From positions 1-23,514 of the forward strand of contig JAPZRK010000047.1 in assembly GCA_027531445.1 (NCBI GenBank): 23,514 nucleotides of DNA. Reading direction: 5' to 3'. The position numbers and the translations under genes were made by a program. This stretch comes from Leptospira sp. (GTDB lineage Bacteria; Spirochaetota; Leptospiria; Leptospirales; Leptospiraceae). Shown one piece after another: positions 8,522-16,306 of this stretch. The notes beneath the pieces are model-generated. The model worked only from the letters and a program-made list of their open reading frames with translations. It ran no database searches and had not been told where the DNA came from. The first letter of the stretch is position 1. Each line of letters begins with the position of its first letter.

Positions 8522-9477
8522 TGAAAATTGTATTTCTGTTGATTATCATTTTTTCCAGTATTTCGATTTCGGCGAACGACAAAAACTTATATCAAAAAGC
8601 ATATGAAATAGAATCCATTAGTACTTTGTTCGCGATCCCATTGTACGAACAAAGCCTCAGTTCTTCCAATTCTAAAAATTTACAAAAGGCCGCTGTAAGT
8701 CGACTTTTTTATCTTTATAAAAAACATAATAAACTAATTGAAGCTTTGCTTCTTGGTTCAAAATATTCAAAGATTATACCTTCGAAAGAAAGGTCTTCTG
8801 TTTGGTCAGCCATTGCTGAGATATACAGACCCGTGAAGTATGATTTATTGTCCTCTGCTTATGTATTGGCAGTGAGAACAAATCATGAAAATTATCCAGA
8901 ACTGCTTAACTTCATGAAATCTGCATACGAGCCTAAGCTAAATGATTTTATCTTTGTAGTTTTATATAAGAGGAAACAGTTTGAGACGCTTCAACTTTTA
9001 TTGAAAGAAGATAGATCTATTTCTACATCACCTCTCTATGCAGGTATGATCGCTATCAAACTTGACTCCGATGGTGGAAAATCATTTCTCGAGTCCTTGG
9101 ATGCAGAAACGGATCGTGATGTTAGCTTTCATTCCGATCTATTTTATTTACTCGGCCAATACTACCGGTCTCTTGGAGACCATCGTTTCTCTGCGAGATA
9201 CTTTAGAATGAGTGGTTCTTTCAATTGGAATGAAAGAGCAAAACTAGAATCGGCCAAGTCGCTCGTTTTAAGTGGAAATTTTAGTGAGGCATGTTCTACA
9301 TTTGATTTTAAACCATCGCCTAATGAAGAGGTTGGTCAGACCTTTTATTTGATCTGCAATAAAAAAGATAAATCTATGTTAAAGGAGATTAAGCCAAGCT
9401 TTAAAGTATTGGGCTCCAAAGAAGGCGGTGACTTTTTCCAAAAAGTAAATCAGGCACTAGAAAAATGGGACCTATGA
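8521..9477 (+). CDS. exported protein with helical (TPR-like) repeats
   Basis: 318 residues with a signal peptide (MKIVFLLIIIFSSISISA, cleavage likely before NDKN). The rest is helix-rich with paired-helix spacing like degenerate TPRs: LYQKAYEIES...AIPLYEQSLSS, AAVSRLFYLYKKHNKLIEALLLG, LFYLLGQYYRSLGDHRFSARYFRMS, and AKLESAKSLVLSGNFSEACSTF. No catalytic motif is seen. TPR-like proteins commonly scaffold envelope complexes, so a partner role for the PBP upstream is a reasonable but untested inference. It overlaps the PBP stop by one base and the following gene by four, so translation of the three is probably coupled. Confidence 0.8.
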   Translation: MKIVFLLIIIFSSISISANDKNLYQKAYEIESISTLFAIPLYEQSLSSSNSKNLQKAAVSRLFYLYKKHNKLIEALLLGSKYSKIIPSKERSSVWSAIAEIYRPVKYDLLSSAYVLAVRTNHENYPELLNFMKSAYEPKLNDFIFVVLYKRKQFETLQLLLKEDRSISTSPLYAGMIAIKLDSDGGKSFLESLDAETDRDVSFHSDLFYLLGQYYRSLGDHRFSARYFRMSGSFNWNERAKLESAKSLVLSGNFSEACSTFDFKPSPNEEVGQTFYLICNKKDKSMLKEIKPSFKVLGSKEGGDFFQKVNQALEKWDL

Positions 9478-9962
9478 TGAATCGTTCCATATCTTACTTA
9501 GTCACTTTTATTTTATTTTTGAATGGCTCATTGTCTGCAGGTGAAAAAATTCTTTCATTGTCAAACGAAACCCGCAACCTACATTTCCCTGATGTAACTC
9601 TTTCAGATTTATACTTTTGTAAAATAGATCAGAAAAGGGTATTCGGGAAAAATTCACCGTTAAACCAAGAATGTTATTCTGTGAAGAGCGATTCCATCGA
9701 AAGATTGTTAGGGTATTCTTTGCAAAATCAAGAATCAAATATCGAATCACAGTATGCATTTTTCTCTGCTGATGGAAGACAGGTATTTCCTTATTGGGAA
9801 GAAAATTCAAAAAGTTTTACTATGATCTCTTTTGTCTTACGTGAAAATCAAAATTGTTATGTTCAAGTCCTTCAAAAAGATACGAAAAAATACTTTTTCT
9901 GGAAATCAAGATCTTCCGATTGGCAAGTGGGTAGAACCCTTGGGGATAAACAATCGGAGTAA
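9474..9962 (+). CDS. small exported protein of unknown function
   Basis: 162 residues, not recognised. Signal peptide MMNRSISYLVTFILFLNGSLSA, then a mature part rich in Ser, Asn, Lys and aromatic residues with three cysteines (in LYFCKIDQK, NQECYSV and NQNCYVQ contexts). Segments such as QYAFFSADGRQVFPYWEE, SFTMISFVLRE and CYVQVLQKDTKKYFFWK alternate hydrophobic and polar residues, suggesting a small beta-sheet domain. The frame is open from ATG 9465, but ATG 9474 overlaps the previous stop as ATGA and gives a standard signal peptide; ATG 9477 is also possible. It is the last gene of the ChaN-PBP unit. No hairpin terminator is visible after its stop; the duplicated tRNA flank begins 22 bp downstream. 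Confidence 0.7.
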   Translation: MMNRSISYLVTFILFLNGSLSAGEKILSLSNETRNLHFPDVTLSDLYFCKIDQKRVFGKNSPLNQECYSVKSDSIERLLGYSLQNQESNIESQYAFFSADGRQVFPYWEENSKSFTMISFVLRENQNCYVQVLQKDTKKYFFWKSRSSDWQVGRTLGDKQSE

Positions 9963-9984
9963 TCACCGGAAGCCGAGCTCCTCT

Positions 9985-10062
9985 ATTCGAATCCTTCAAT
10001 CTATTTTGTTAGGTGAATATTGTCTTTAAAATGGAGATTTGATTTGGGCAGGGAAGGATTCG
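9985..10062. repeat. direct repeat copy A: truncated tRNA-Tyr 3' end plus flank
   Basis: A 78-bp stretch nearly identical to 10171-10249; the differences seen are one substitution (CTATTTT against CTCTTTT) and a short indel near 10034 (ATGGAGATTT against ATGGTGAATTT). Its right end, 10045-10062, equals the last 18 nt of tRNA-Tyr with its discriminator base, but there the tRNA sequence stops and unrelated GC-rich DNA begins. The two ends are themselves inverted (TTCGAATCCTTC at the left, GAAGGATTCG at the right). It reads as the remnant of a second tRNA-Tyr copy or an integration-type duplication. Confidence 0.85.
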
Positions 10063-10170
10063 CCCACCCTTCACTCGGCCATCGTGGCCTCGTTCGCTCG
10101 GGCCCGTCGACTTTTCTTTTCGGCATCCATGCCGAAACTGCTCTCTATGGGTCGCAGACGAAAAGTCTCA
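10063..10170. repeat. GC-rich palindromic module between the two tRNA-Tyr tail copies
   Basis: About 108 bp, clearly richer in G and C than its surroundings, made of nested dyads. GGCCA at 10077-10081 pairs with TGGCC at 10085-10089 around TCG. TTTCGGCAT at 10118-10126 pairs with ATGCCGAAA at 10129-10137. GACTTTTC at 10109-10116 pairs with GAAAAGTC at 10160-10167, enclosing the second hairpin. An apparent 60-codon frame through this DNA is not protein-like. No gene or tRNA cloverleaf is visible in it. It could be a small interspersed palindromic (REP-like) element. Confidence 0.6.
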
Positions 10171-10314
<144 letters not shown>

Positions 10315-10324
10315 GGGAGAAAAA

Positions 10325-10399
10325 TGGAGCCGCCTGAGGGATTTGAACCTCCGACCGGCTGTTTACAAAACAGCTGCTCTACCACTGAGCTAAGGCGGC
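10325..10399 (-). tRNA. tRNA-Thr (TGT), CCA encoded
   Basis: Acceptor stem GCCGCCT pairs with AGGCGGC, the D-arm has TAGCTCAGTGGTAGAGC, anticodon stem GCTGT/ACAGC encloses TTTGTAA with anticodon TGT at 10365-10367, and the T-arm has GGAGGTTCAAATCCC. Discriminator T and a genomic CCA end the gene (10325-10328). It is the first of the two tRNAs on the minus strand. Confidence 0.97.
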
Positions 10400-10428
10400 G
10401 TCACGCTTTTCCACTTTTCGGTGCTGTC

Positions 10429-10440
10429 ATCATAGGTCAA
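10429..10440 (-). promoter_or_regulatory. possible promoter element of the tRNA-Thr/tRNA-Tyr transcript
   Basis: On the minus strand TTGACC (10435-10440) is directly followed by TATGAT (10429-10434), about 30-40 nt before the tRNA-Thr 5' end. TTGACC would suit a -35 box, with a poor -10 (AAAAGT) 16 bp on. TATGAT would suit a -10 box but lacks a good -35. Either is weak evidence. Confidence 0.25.
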
Positions 10441-10487
10441 ATAAAATTTAACTTTGTAGATTCAGTAAGATTGGGAACTTTGTATTT

Positions 10488-10877
10488 GTGACATTATTTT
10501 TGATCAATAGTCTGATGACAGTGACCGTTCTCTGTTTTTATTTTGGCTACTTTTTTCGGAAAAGGAATAATGCGATCCATAGATTTTCAAATTTAGTTGG
10601 GGTCACCCTCAATCTATGTACTGCCATATTTATTCTGATTGCCAAGTATTTGTTAGGTGGAGTTATGTCCTTCGATATTTATCCAAATGTAGATCGACTC
10701 TTTATTGACATACATCGCTTTTTTGCAGCAATTGCGCTATTGATGATGCTTTTTATGGCTTATACTGGTCTCAGCCGGAAAAGGCATTTGCATGAGAAGA
10801 TGCATTATGTTTTTCTGCCATTGTATACCCTAGTTTATCTATCTGGATTATTTTTATTTAAATCTCACCCCAACTAA
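10488..10877 (+). CDS. four-helix membrane protein, weakly DUF420-like
   Basis: 129 residues, almost entirely four hydrophobic helices (about 3-20, 34-54, 71-92 and 105-124) with short basic loops (RKRNNAIHR, SRKRHLHEK). Conserved-looking histidines sit at helix ends: IHRF, DIHRFFA and LHEKMHYVFLPLYTLVY. This order resembles DUF420-type four-helix membrane proteins that may hold a cofactor, but the match is loose. The frame begins with GTG at 10488, preceded by GGGA 11 nt upstream; ATG at 10515 is an alternative that would shorten helix one. It ends 9 bp before the transketolase start, so the two may share a transcript. Any role tied to transketolase is unknown. Confidence 0.7.
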   Translation: MTLFLINSLMTVTVLCFYFGYFFRKRNNAIHRFSNLVGVTLNLCTAIFILIAKYLLGGVMSFDIYPNVDRLFIDIHRFFAAIALLMMLFMAYTGLSRKRHLHEKMHYVFLPLYTLVYLSGLFLFKSHPN

Positions 10878-10886
10878 GGATGTAGT

Positions 10887-11699
10887 ATGAGTGCCATCGA
10901 AGAAGCTAAGAAGTTCGCAAAAAATATCCGAATCCAAGTCATCAAGATGGTGACTGCGGCAAATTCAGGACACCCAGGTGGTCCTCTGGGTTTAGCAGAT
11001 ATATATGCCGCTCTTTATACTAAAATTATGAAGCATGATCCAAAAAATCCAGAATGGACGGATCGTGATCGCCTAATTCTTTCAAATGGACACGTATGTG
11101 CTGTTCGCTATGCCGCAATGGGGCTATCCGGATATTTTCCTGTAGAGGATCTACTCACCTTTCGTGGCATTAATTCGTATCTTCAAGGCCATCCATCTAC
11201 ACGCTATATGAAAGGAATCGAATCTAGCTCAGGATCGCTTGGGCAAGGCCTATCTGTGTCCGTAGGGCTTGCGTTAGGTGCTCGCCTTCGCAAAGAGACT
11301 CATAAGATTTATACATGCATTTCGGATGGAGAATGTGGTGAGGGGATGACGTGGGAAGCGGCACAATCCGCAGTTCACTATAAGGTTGATAATTTGATAG
11401 CGTTTATGGATAGAAACTTCATTCAGATTGATGGAAATACAGAAGATGTGATGAAGTTGGAGCCTTTGGACAAAAAGTTTGAAATGTTTGGTTGGAACGT
11501 GATCAATGCAGATGGACATAATATGGAAGAGATTTTTTCTGCATTCGAAAAAGCCAATTTGCACAAAGGATCACCAACATTGATTGTTTTTAAAACAATT
11601 TTAGGTAAAGGTGTGTCATTTATGGAAAATAATCCAAAGTGGCATGGAACACCACCAAACAAAGAGCAGGAAGCCCAAGCACTCGCAGAATTATCCTAA
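10887..11699 (+). CDS. transketolase, N-terminal (TPP-binding) subunit
   Basis: 270 residues covering only the pyrophosphate-binding half of a transketolase. Family motifs in order: NSGHPGGPLGLADIYAALY, DRDRLILSNGHVCAVRYA, QGHPSTRYMKGIESSSGSLGQ (in part), and the thiamine diphosphate/Mg motif SDGECGEGMTWEAAQSAVHY followed by DRNFIQIDG. The usual GDG is SDG, and DNN is DRN, with the metal-ligand Asp and Asn retained. It acts with a separate C-terminal subunit (pyrimidine and C-terminal domains) in the non-oxidative pentose phosphate pathway. That partner is not the next gene, which is unusual. A good ribosome-binding site, AAGGA, lies 8 nt before ATG. Confidence 0.95.
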   Translation: MSAIEEAKKFAKNIRIQVIKMVTAANSGHPGGPLGLADIYAALYTKIMKHDPKNPEWTDRDRLILSNGHVCAVRYAAMGLSGYFPVEDLLTFRGINSYLQGHPSTRYMKGIESSSGSLGQGLSVSVGLALGARLRKETHKIYTCISDGECGEGMTWEAAQSAVHYKVDNLIAFMDRNFIQIDGNTEDVMKLEPLDKKFEMFGWNVINADGHNMEEIFSAFEKANLHKGSPTLIVFKTILGKGVSFMENNPKWHGTPPNKEQEAQALAELS

Positions 11700-11714
11700 A
11701 CTTTATTTCTTCGA

Positions 11715-11745
11715 TTGACATTGCAAATGCATTCTAAAGTATTCT
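11715..11745 (+). promoter_or_regulatory. possible promoter before the SirB1-family gene
   Basis: A perfect TTGACA (11715-11720) lies in the 49-bp gap after the transketolase stop. The -10 is uncertain: TAAAGT (spacing 14) or TATTCT (spacing 19). If TATTCT is used, transcription would begin almost at the ATG at 11749, giving a leaderless or near-leaderless message, which would fit the absence of a Shine-Dalgarno. Confidence 0.3.
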
Positions 11746-11748
11746 TGC

Positions 11749-12642
11749 ATGGCATACGGGCATCATCACAATTTTTCTCCTGACGACATAACTCGCTTAC
11801 TTTATGATTGGGAGATTGCACCTCCCGAACGTAAAAGATTTTTGTTAAAGATGATAGCTTCCCGTATACCTTGGCAAATGTCCATCGATCAAGCGACCGA
11901 GGAAGTAAATGATCCCTTGCTTCGAGTCATGGCAAGGACAGTTCAGCCAGAAATTTTTAGATATAGAATACGCCACAGTTTCTTTAAGCTCACCTTACGA
12001 GGGAATACTGGTCATTATAAAGATTTAGAAGAGGCAGTGGTTCAGCTTTCTAGTATTGCCTATCCAAATCAAAACTATTTTGAAATTAGAAAAGAGCTGG
12101 ATCGTTTGGCATTGCGTGTATCTGAACTTTTTGATGAACATGAAGAAGTTCTTACCGAAGAACTTAAGGTTCAACTTTTATGTCAAGTGATGTTTCAAGA
12201 AGAAGGTTTTGTGGGTAACCTTCAAAATTATAATGATCCTTCAAATTCTTATCTTGCTCACGTAATCAAAAGTAGACTAGGCATTCCGATTTCATTGTCG
12301 GTAGTATACTTGTTAGTTGCTCAAAGACTTGGGCTTCCTCTTTATGGGACAAACCTTCCCTTACATTTCCTGCTCCAATATGAATCGGACGGATTTTTCA
12401 CCTACATTGATCCCTTTCATGGCGGTGTTCTATTAGATCGTCAAACTTGTGAAAAATTTTTAGAAGCCAATGGATATCCGCTTTCACCAAAGTATTTTAC
12501 GAAAGCGAGCACACTCTCAATGGTAAAACGAATGTGCCGAAATTTAATCCATATCTATAGGGAAAATCAGTCTAAAGACCTGGAGATTCAAATCACGGAA
12601 CAGCTATCCATTTTGGAAAGTCGCTCCACTCATGTAGAATAA
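11749..12642 (+). CDS. SirB1-family transglutaminase-like protein
   Basis: 297 residues. The centre carries the SirB1/Transglut_core2 signature: EEGFVGNLQNYNDPSNSYLAH, then VIKSRLGIPISLSVVYLLVAQRLG, GTNLPLHFLLQ and the IDPFHGGVLLD segment. The N-terminal 130 residues are helical with an ARM/HEAT-like feel (DDITRLLYDWEIAPPERKRF). Family members are common and poorly characterised; the enterobacterial name derives from a regulator screen, so no reaction is assigned. The cysteine of active transglutaminases is not evident at the expected site: the GIPISLS segment has no Cys, as usual in this family. It is followed 2 bp after its stop by the polyprenyl synthase gene, so they are co-transcribed. 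Confidence 0.88.
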   Translation: MAYGHHHNFSPDDITRLLYDWEIAPPERKRFLLKMIASRIPWQMSIDQATEEVNDPLLRVMARTVQPEIFRYRIRHSFFKLTLRGNTGHYKDLEEAVVQLSSIAYPNQNYFEIRKELDRLALRVSELFDEHEEVLTEELKVQLLCQVMFQEEGFVGNLQNYNDPSNSYLAHVIKSRLGIPISLSVVYLLVAQRLGLPLYGTNLPLHFLLQYESDGFFTYIDPFHGGVLLDRQTCEKFLEANGYPLSPKYFTKASTLSMVKRMCRNLIHIYRENQSKDLEIQITEQLSILESRSTHVE

Positions 12643-12644
12643 CA

Positions 12645-13601
12645 ATGCCTTCTGCAATTTCTGTAAGTAAGCTATTAAATACATTTGATCAAAACCTCGC
12701 TGGTATCATCGGTGAGGACCTCCCAATTTTAAAGTCGATCAAAAAGTTTGTGATTGCTTCTGGTGGGAAACGCATACGCCCCATGACTCATTATTTGTTT
12801 TGTCAATTTGTAGGCTACAAAGGCAAACAGTGGAAAGACGTTGGTGCGGTAGCAGAGTTGATTCATTCTGCGTCTCTTTTGCATGATGATGTGGTCGACA
12901 ATGCAACAATTCGTCGGGGTAAACCCACTGTCAGCGCAAAGTTTGGCAACAAAGCGGCGATCCTTTCTGGTGATTTTTTACTCGCTTGTGGTATTGAACG
13001 ATTAAACCAATTAGGACTGCCACAGACCATGGCACTTTTTTCGAGAGTGCTTCGTGATTTGTCTGTCAGCGAACTTCTGCAAATGGAATGGGAATCTAAT
13101 CCCAAGATCACTTTAAAAATTTATGATAGCATCATTTTTGGGAAAACTGCTTCCCTCTTTGGAGCATGTACCGAAAGCGCTGGTCATCTGGCCAATTTAA
13201 GTAAAAAAGAATGTGCTAATTTAGCTGAATTCGGAGTACGTCTTGGAAAGTTATTCCAGAAAAAAGATGATTGTTTGGATTATTTTTTTACAAGTAAGGA
13301 TAGTGGTAAAGAATTTCTAAAGGATTTTCACAATGGATTGTATTCTTACCCGATTTTGAAATTGAAAGAAAGTTCCAATACAAAAGTAAAGAAGCAAGTA
13401 GATGATCTATTTGCAAAAACGGAAAGAACATCGGCAGATGATGAGATCATACTTGGCTTTCTGAAAGAGTTTCGAATCGAAGCCCTAATCAACGCAGAGT
13501 TTCAGAAAGAAAAAGCGTATCTAAATGAGTTTATGAATCGCTATCCAGATTCACCAGATAAAAAATTATTCCTAGATCAGCTTGAAAAATTAATCGGTTA
13601 G
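12645..13601 (+). CDS. polyprenyl diphosphate synthase (trans-isoprenyl, long-chain type)
   Basis: 318 residues that condense isopentenyl diphosphate onto allylic diphosphates, likely for quinone side chains. Visible motifs are GGKRIRPM, the first Asp-rich motif LLHDDVVDNATIRRG (D81, D82, D85), KFGNKAAILSGDFLLA, and the second Asp-rich motif KKDDCLDYFF (D208, D209, D212). Residues just before the first Asp motif are ELIHSASL, small at the -5 region, consistent with a long-chain product, although product length is inference. It starts 2 bp after the SirB1-family stop with no good ribosome-binding site of its own, suggesting coupling. Its stop lies 5 bp from the stop of the convergent lipoprotein gene. 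Confidence 0.93.
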   Translation: MPSAISVSKLLNTFDQNLAGIIGEDLPILKSIKKFVIASGGKRIRPMTHYLFCQFVGYKGKQWKDVGAVAELIHSASLLHDDVVDNATIRRGKPTVSAKFGNKAAILSGDFLLACGIERLNQLGLPQTMALFSRVLRDLSVSELLQMEWESNPKITLKIYDSIIFGKTASLFGACTESAGHLANLSKKECANLAEFGVRLGKLFQKKDDCLDYFFTSKDSGKEFLKDFHNGLYSYPILKLKESSNTKVKKQVDDLFAKTERTSADDEIILGFLKEFRIEALINAEFQKEKAYLNEFMNRYPDSPDKKLFLDQLEKLIG

Positions 13602-13606
13602 ATCAC

Positions 13607-14320
13607 TTACTGTGGTACGATGTTAGGTGCATTGCACTTTAAGGTCCCACGTATGTTGACTGCGGATGCTCCCGATGTCGTGCTTGATTGAATCAGACAG
13701 GTTCTGTTGTCTGAAGTAAAGCACTGTGTTGCCGAAGCACCAGAAGTACAATTTACACCGTCTAAGGTATTGCAAGAGTTGAGATTGGTAGAAGAGGCAC
13801 CAGAAATGTATGTGCCGAGTAAGTTGATTTCTATATTAAAAAAACTAAGTGTCTGTTGGGCTGTAATACTTTGGTCAACGTTGACACCTTGGTTAAACCA
13901 CTTGACCGTCCCTTGAGAGCCGCTGACCGTATTGGCAAATGTCCCTCCAGACAAAATAAAACCTTGCTGTGGATCAATCCTACCTTGTGTCTGAGTCACA
14001 TCATAAATAAAACGAATGTTCAAAGTTTCTTTCGTTTTCATAACAAGTTGTGAAAAAACAGTAAAACGAGTGTTATTCCCGGTAGTGGTAGTAGTTGTCG
14101 TAGGTGTTGTTTGACCGGGAGTGGTGGTGGGGGTATTCGTCGCAGGGCTTGCGGTACCACAACTGGTCGTCACTGAAGAGTCGATCTCACCTAAGAAAAA
14201 AAGTGCCGGCTCTCCTGTAAGAGTTCCGAGAATCGAAAGATCTGTTTTATTTTGGTCTTTGGGTCGGCAAACCGGAAGTAAAAGTATGATAACGAAGAAA
14301 GTAGTCAGGCGAAGAACCAT
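13607..14320 (-). CDS. threonine-rich putative lipoprotein
   Basis: 237 residues, function unknown. The N-terminus MVLRLTTFFVIILLLPVC ends in a spirochaete-style lipobox (LPVC), after which the chain is polar (RPKDQNKTD), so lipidation is likely. Residues about 57-80 form a low-complexity Thr/Pro linker (TPTTTPGQTTPTTTTTTTG). The rest looks like a beta-rich domain (FTVFSQLVMKTKETLNIRFIYD, in part, and GTFANTVSGSQGTVKWFNQG), with six cysteines in the C-terminal 50 residues (NSCNTLDGVNCTSG, TQCFTSDNRTCL, LKCN), some perhaps disulphide-bonded. It is transcribed away from the ClC gene and converges on the polyprenyl synthase with 5 bp between stops. Confidence 0.8.
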   Translation of the reverse strand: MVLRLTTFFVIILLLPVCRPKDQNKTDLSILGTLTGEPALFFLGEIDSSVTTSCGTASPATNTPTTTPGQTTPTTTTTTTGNNTRFTVFSQLVMKTKETLNIRFIYDVTQTQGRIDPQQGFILSGGTFANTVSGSQGTVKWFNQGVNVDQSITAQQTLSFFNIEINLLGTYISGASSTNLNSCNTLDGVNCTSGASATQCFTSDNRTCLIQSSTTSGASAVNIRGTLKCNAPNIVPQ

Positions 14321-14350
14321 AGTTCTACTCTTTGCCTTTTTAAAGCGTCG

Positions 14351-14366
14351 TCAAGATGATTCTTGA
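14351..14366. promoter_or_regulatory. perfect dyad in the lipoprotein/ClC divergent spacer
   Basis: TCAAGA (14351-14356) and TCTTGA (14361-14366) form a perfect 6-bp inverted repeat around TGAT, in the 101-bp spacer between two divergent genes. It could be an operator or chance. A TAAAAT at 14390-14395 could be a -10 box for the ClC gene but has no good -35. Confidence 0.3.
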
Positions 14367-14421
14367 TGAGCAATCACGTTTTTCTTTTGTAAAATTGGCT
14401 CTCCAATAGAACCTTGGTCGG

Positions 14422-16242
14422 ATGGGTCTCCCAAGAAAAATCCGTTCCTACTTTGTAATCCAAGGCCCCCGCTCGATTTATGTCTATTCTTTGCTCATTG
14501 GCTTATTTTCTGGTTTTGGTGCCTACGGCTTCAACTTTGTACTAGCGTTCGCAGAAAGTTTCACATTTTCCACTCTCTTCGGATATGAACCTGGAGTCGC
14601 GGCTGGAGATGCCTTTTTTGTTTTTCCCTTCACAATCGAATCAATCAGTTACTTTTGGTTGTTTTTTCTTCCGATTTTTGGAGGTTTATTATCCGGTCTG
14701 ATCATTTATTTTTTTTGTCCAGAAGCCGCAGGCGGCGGAACTGATGCACTCATTGAATCCTTTCATTACAACGAAGGGAAAATTCCAGCCAGACTACCAT
14801 TTTTTAAAGCGCTAGCCACAGTCATTACTTTGGGTAGCGGTGGTTCGGGTGGAAAGGAAGGTCCTACTGCCCAAATTGGCGCAGGATTTGGTTCCACGTT
14901 AGGTTCTATGTTAGGCGTCGGTGCTAGGGCAAGACGAACTTTAATGCTTGCAGGAACGGCAGGGGGATTGGGTGCGATCTTTCGCGCACCGCTAGGTGGT
15001 GCGATTACCGCCGTAGAAATGGTTTACAAGGAAGATATCGAAAGTGACTCACTTGTGCCATGTATTTTATCGTCAGTCACAGCATACCTCACATATTCCG
15101 CCTTAGCTGGCAATGGCTCAATATTTGCCGTCGGTAAATATAGTCTGAATGACTATCGACATATCCCTTTCTATATCGCATTGGGATTGTTATGCTTTGC
15201 AGTAGGATATCTTTTTGTTCACACTTACCATTTTGTAAAAGATACTTTTTCTGCCTGGCCAATTCCTAATTATATTAAACCTGCGATCGGTGGGGTGGTT
15301 GTCGGTTCGATCGCTGTTTTTTTTCCAGAGATCTTGGGCTCAGGTTTTGGATTCTTACAAAGAATGGTGAATGGCGAAGAGCTCCAATCGCATCATTTTT
15401 CGCTTACGGGACCTATTTTTTTTCTCTCAGTGGCGCTCTTAAAGATCGTCTCAACATCATTTACGGTTGGTTCGGGTAGTTCGGCAGGACTTTTAGGGCC
15501 ATCCTTTTTTATTGGCGGAATGCTTGGTGGTTTTGTTGGATCGGTTGCCCAGATTTTATTTCCAACATTATCCATTCAAATCTTTCCATTCATGCTTGTT
15601 GGAATGGGATCCTTTTTTGCCGGAGTAGCGAGGGCGCCAATCGCCGGTATGGTCATGGTATGCGATATGATCGGAAGTTATGAACTGCTACCACCGCTCA
15701 TGATTGTTGCCGTTATTGCCGCGATACTTTCAAACAAAATTTCCATTTACAAACATCAGGTGTTGAATCGATTTCAATCCCCCTCTCACCATTGGGATAT
15801 GAACCAAGACATTATGGATCGAATTTTGATAAGAAAGCATTTTAGCGAATACCGGCAGTATGCAATCGTATCTGTTTCTACTCCTCTCACAGAGCTCCAA
15901 ATCACAGCTCCCGGTATCCAGGCAAGTGACTTTATTTTGATTGGTCAGGAGAAGGAGTATAAGGGGATTATTTCCCTTCGTAAAAATCGAATCCTACCAG
16001 AGTATGAAGAATTGTTAGCAAAACTGATAACATGCGAGGAAATCATGCAAGATGTACCTCCCGTGTTTCCCGAAGATACGCTGGGTAAAGCATTACGTAT
16101 TTTGCTACAGTATGACGTAGATAAGGTGGCAATCACCGAGAAGGATAGTCCAGTTTGCCTAGGCTATTTAAGATACATCGATCTTTTCCATGCGTACCAA
16201 TCAGAAATTAAAATGTATTCAAGAAAGAATGAAACGGTATAA
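14422..16242 (+). CDS. ClC-type chloride channel/transporter with C-terminal CBS-like region
   Basis: 606 residues. Anion selectivity segments in order: PEAAGGGTDALIESFH, GSGGSGGKEGPTAQIGAGFG with gating-type Glu E146 (E148 in E. coli ClC), RAPLGGAITAVEM, and GSGSSAGLLGPSFFIGGMLGG. About ten or more hydrophobic helices fill residues 15-445. The last 150 residues are soluble and contain at least one CBS-like unit (EEIMQDVPPVFPEDTLGKAL then KVAITEKD), suggesting nucleotide control. Aligning from the APL(A/G)G motif, the E. coli inner proton glutamate E203 corresponds to M200, so proton coupling may be lost. Membrane chloride transport is well supported; channel against exchanger is inference. 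The start follows a weak GG-rich leader. Confidence 0.95.
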   Translation: MGLPRKIRSYFVIQGPRSIYVYSLLIGLFSGFGAYGFNFVLAFAESFTFSTLFGYEPGVAAGDAFFVFPFTIESISYFWLFFLPIFGGLLSGLIIYFFCPEAAGGGTDALIESFHYNEGKIPARLPFFKALATVITLGSGGSGGKEGPTAQIGAGFGSTLGSMLGVGARARRTLMLAGTAGGLGAIFRAPLGGAITAVEMVYKEDIESDSLVPCILSSVTAYLTYSALAGNGSIFAVGKYSLNDYRHIPFYIALGLLCFAVGYLFVHTYHFVKDTFSAWPIPNYIKPAIGGVVVGSIAVFFPEILGSGFGFLQRMVNGEELQSHHFSLTGPIFFLSVALLKIVSTSFTVGSGSSAGLLGPSFFIGGMLGGFVGSVAQILFPTLSIQIFPFMLVGMGSFFAGVARAPIAGMVMVCDMIGSYELLPPLMIVAVIAAILSNKISIYKHQVLNRFQSPSHHWDMNQDIMDRILIRKHFSEYRQYAIVSVSTPLTELQITAPGIQASDFILIGQEKEYKGIISLRKNRILPEYEELLAKLITCEEIMQDVPPVFPEDTLGKALRILLQYDVDKVAITEKDSPVCLGYLRYIDLFHAYQSEIKMYSRKNETV

Positions 16243-16273
16243 AAAAAGCTCCCGTTCACCAAAGTGAGGGAGC
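16241..16273 (-). terminator. intrinsic terminator of the DUF6580-type gene
   Basis: On the minus strand GCTCCC at 16273-16268 pairs with GGGAGC at 16253-16248, extended by TCAC/GTGA with a 2-nt bulge and an AAA-type loop, and is followed by seven T (16247-16241). This is a classic hairpin plus U-tract for the leftward gene. On the plus strand the hairpin is followed only by CCCTTTAC, so it would be a weaker stop for the ClC transcript. Its T-tract abuts the ClC stop codon. Confidence 0.85.
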
Positions 16274-16306
16274 CCTTTACACCAAACGATGGTTTTTTGA
16301 GACTGT

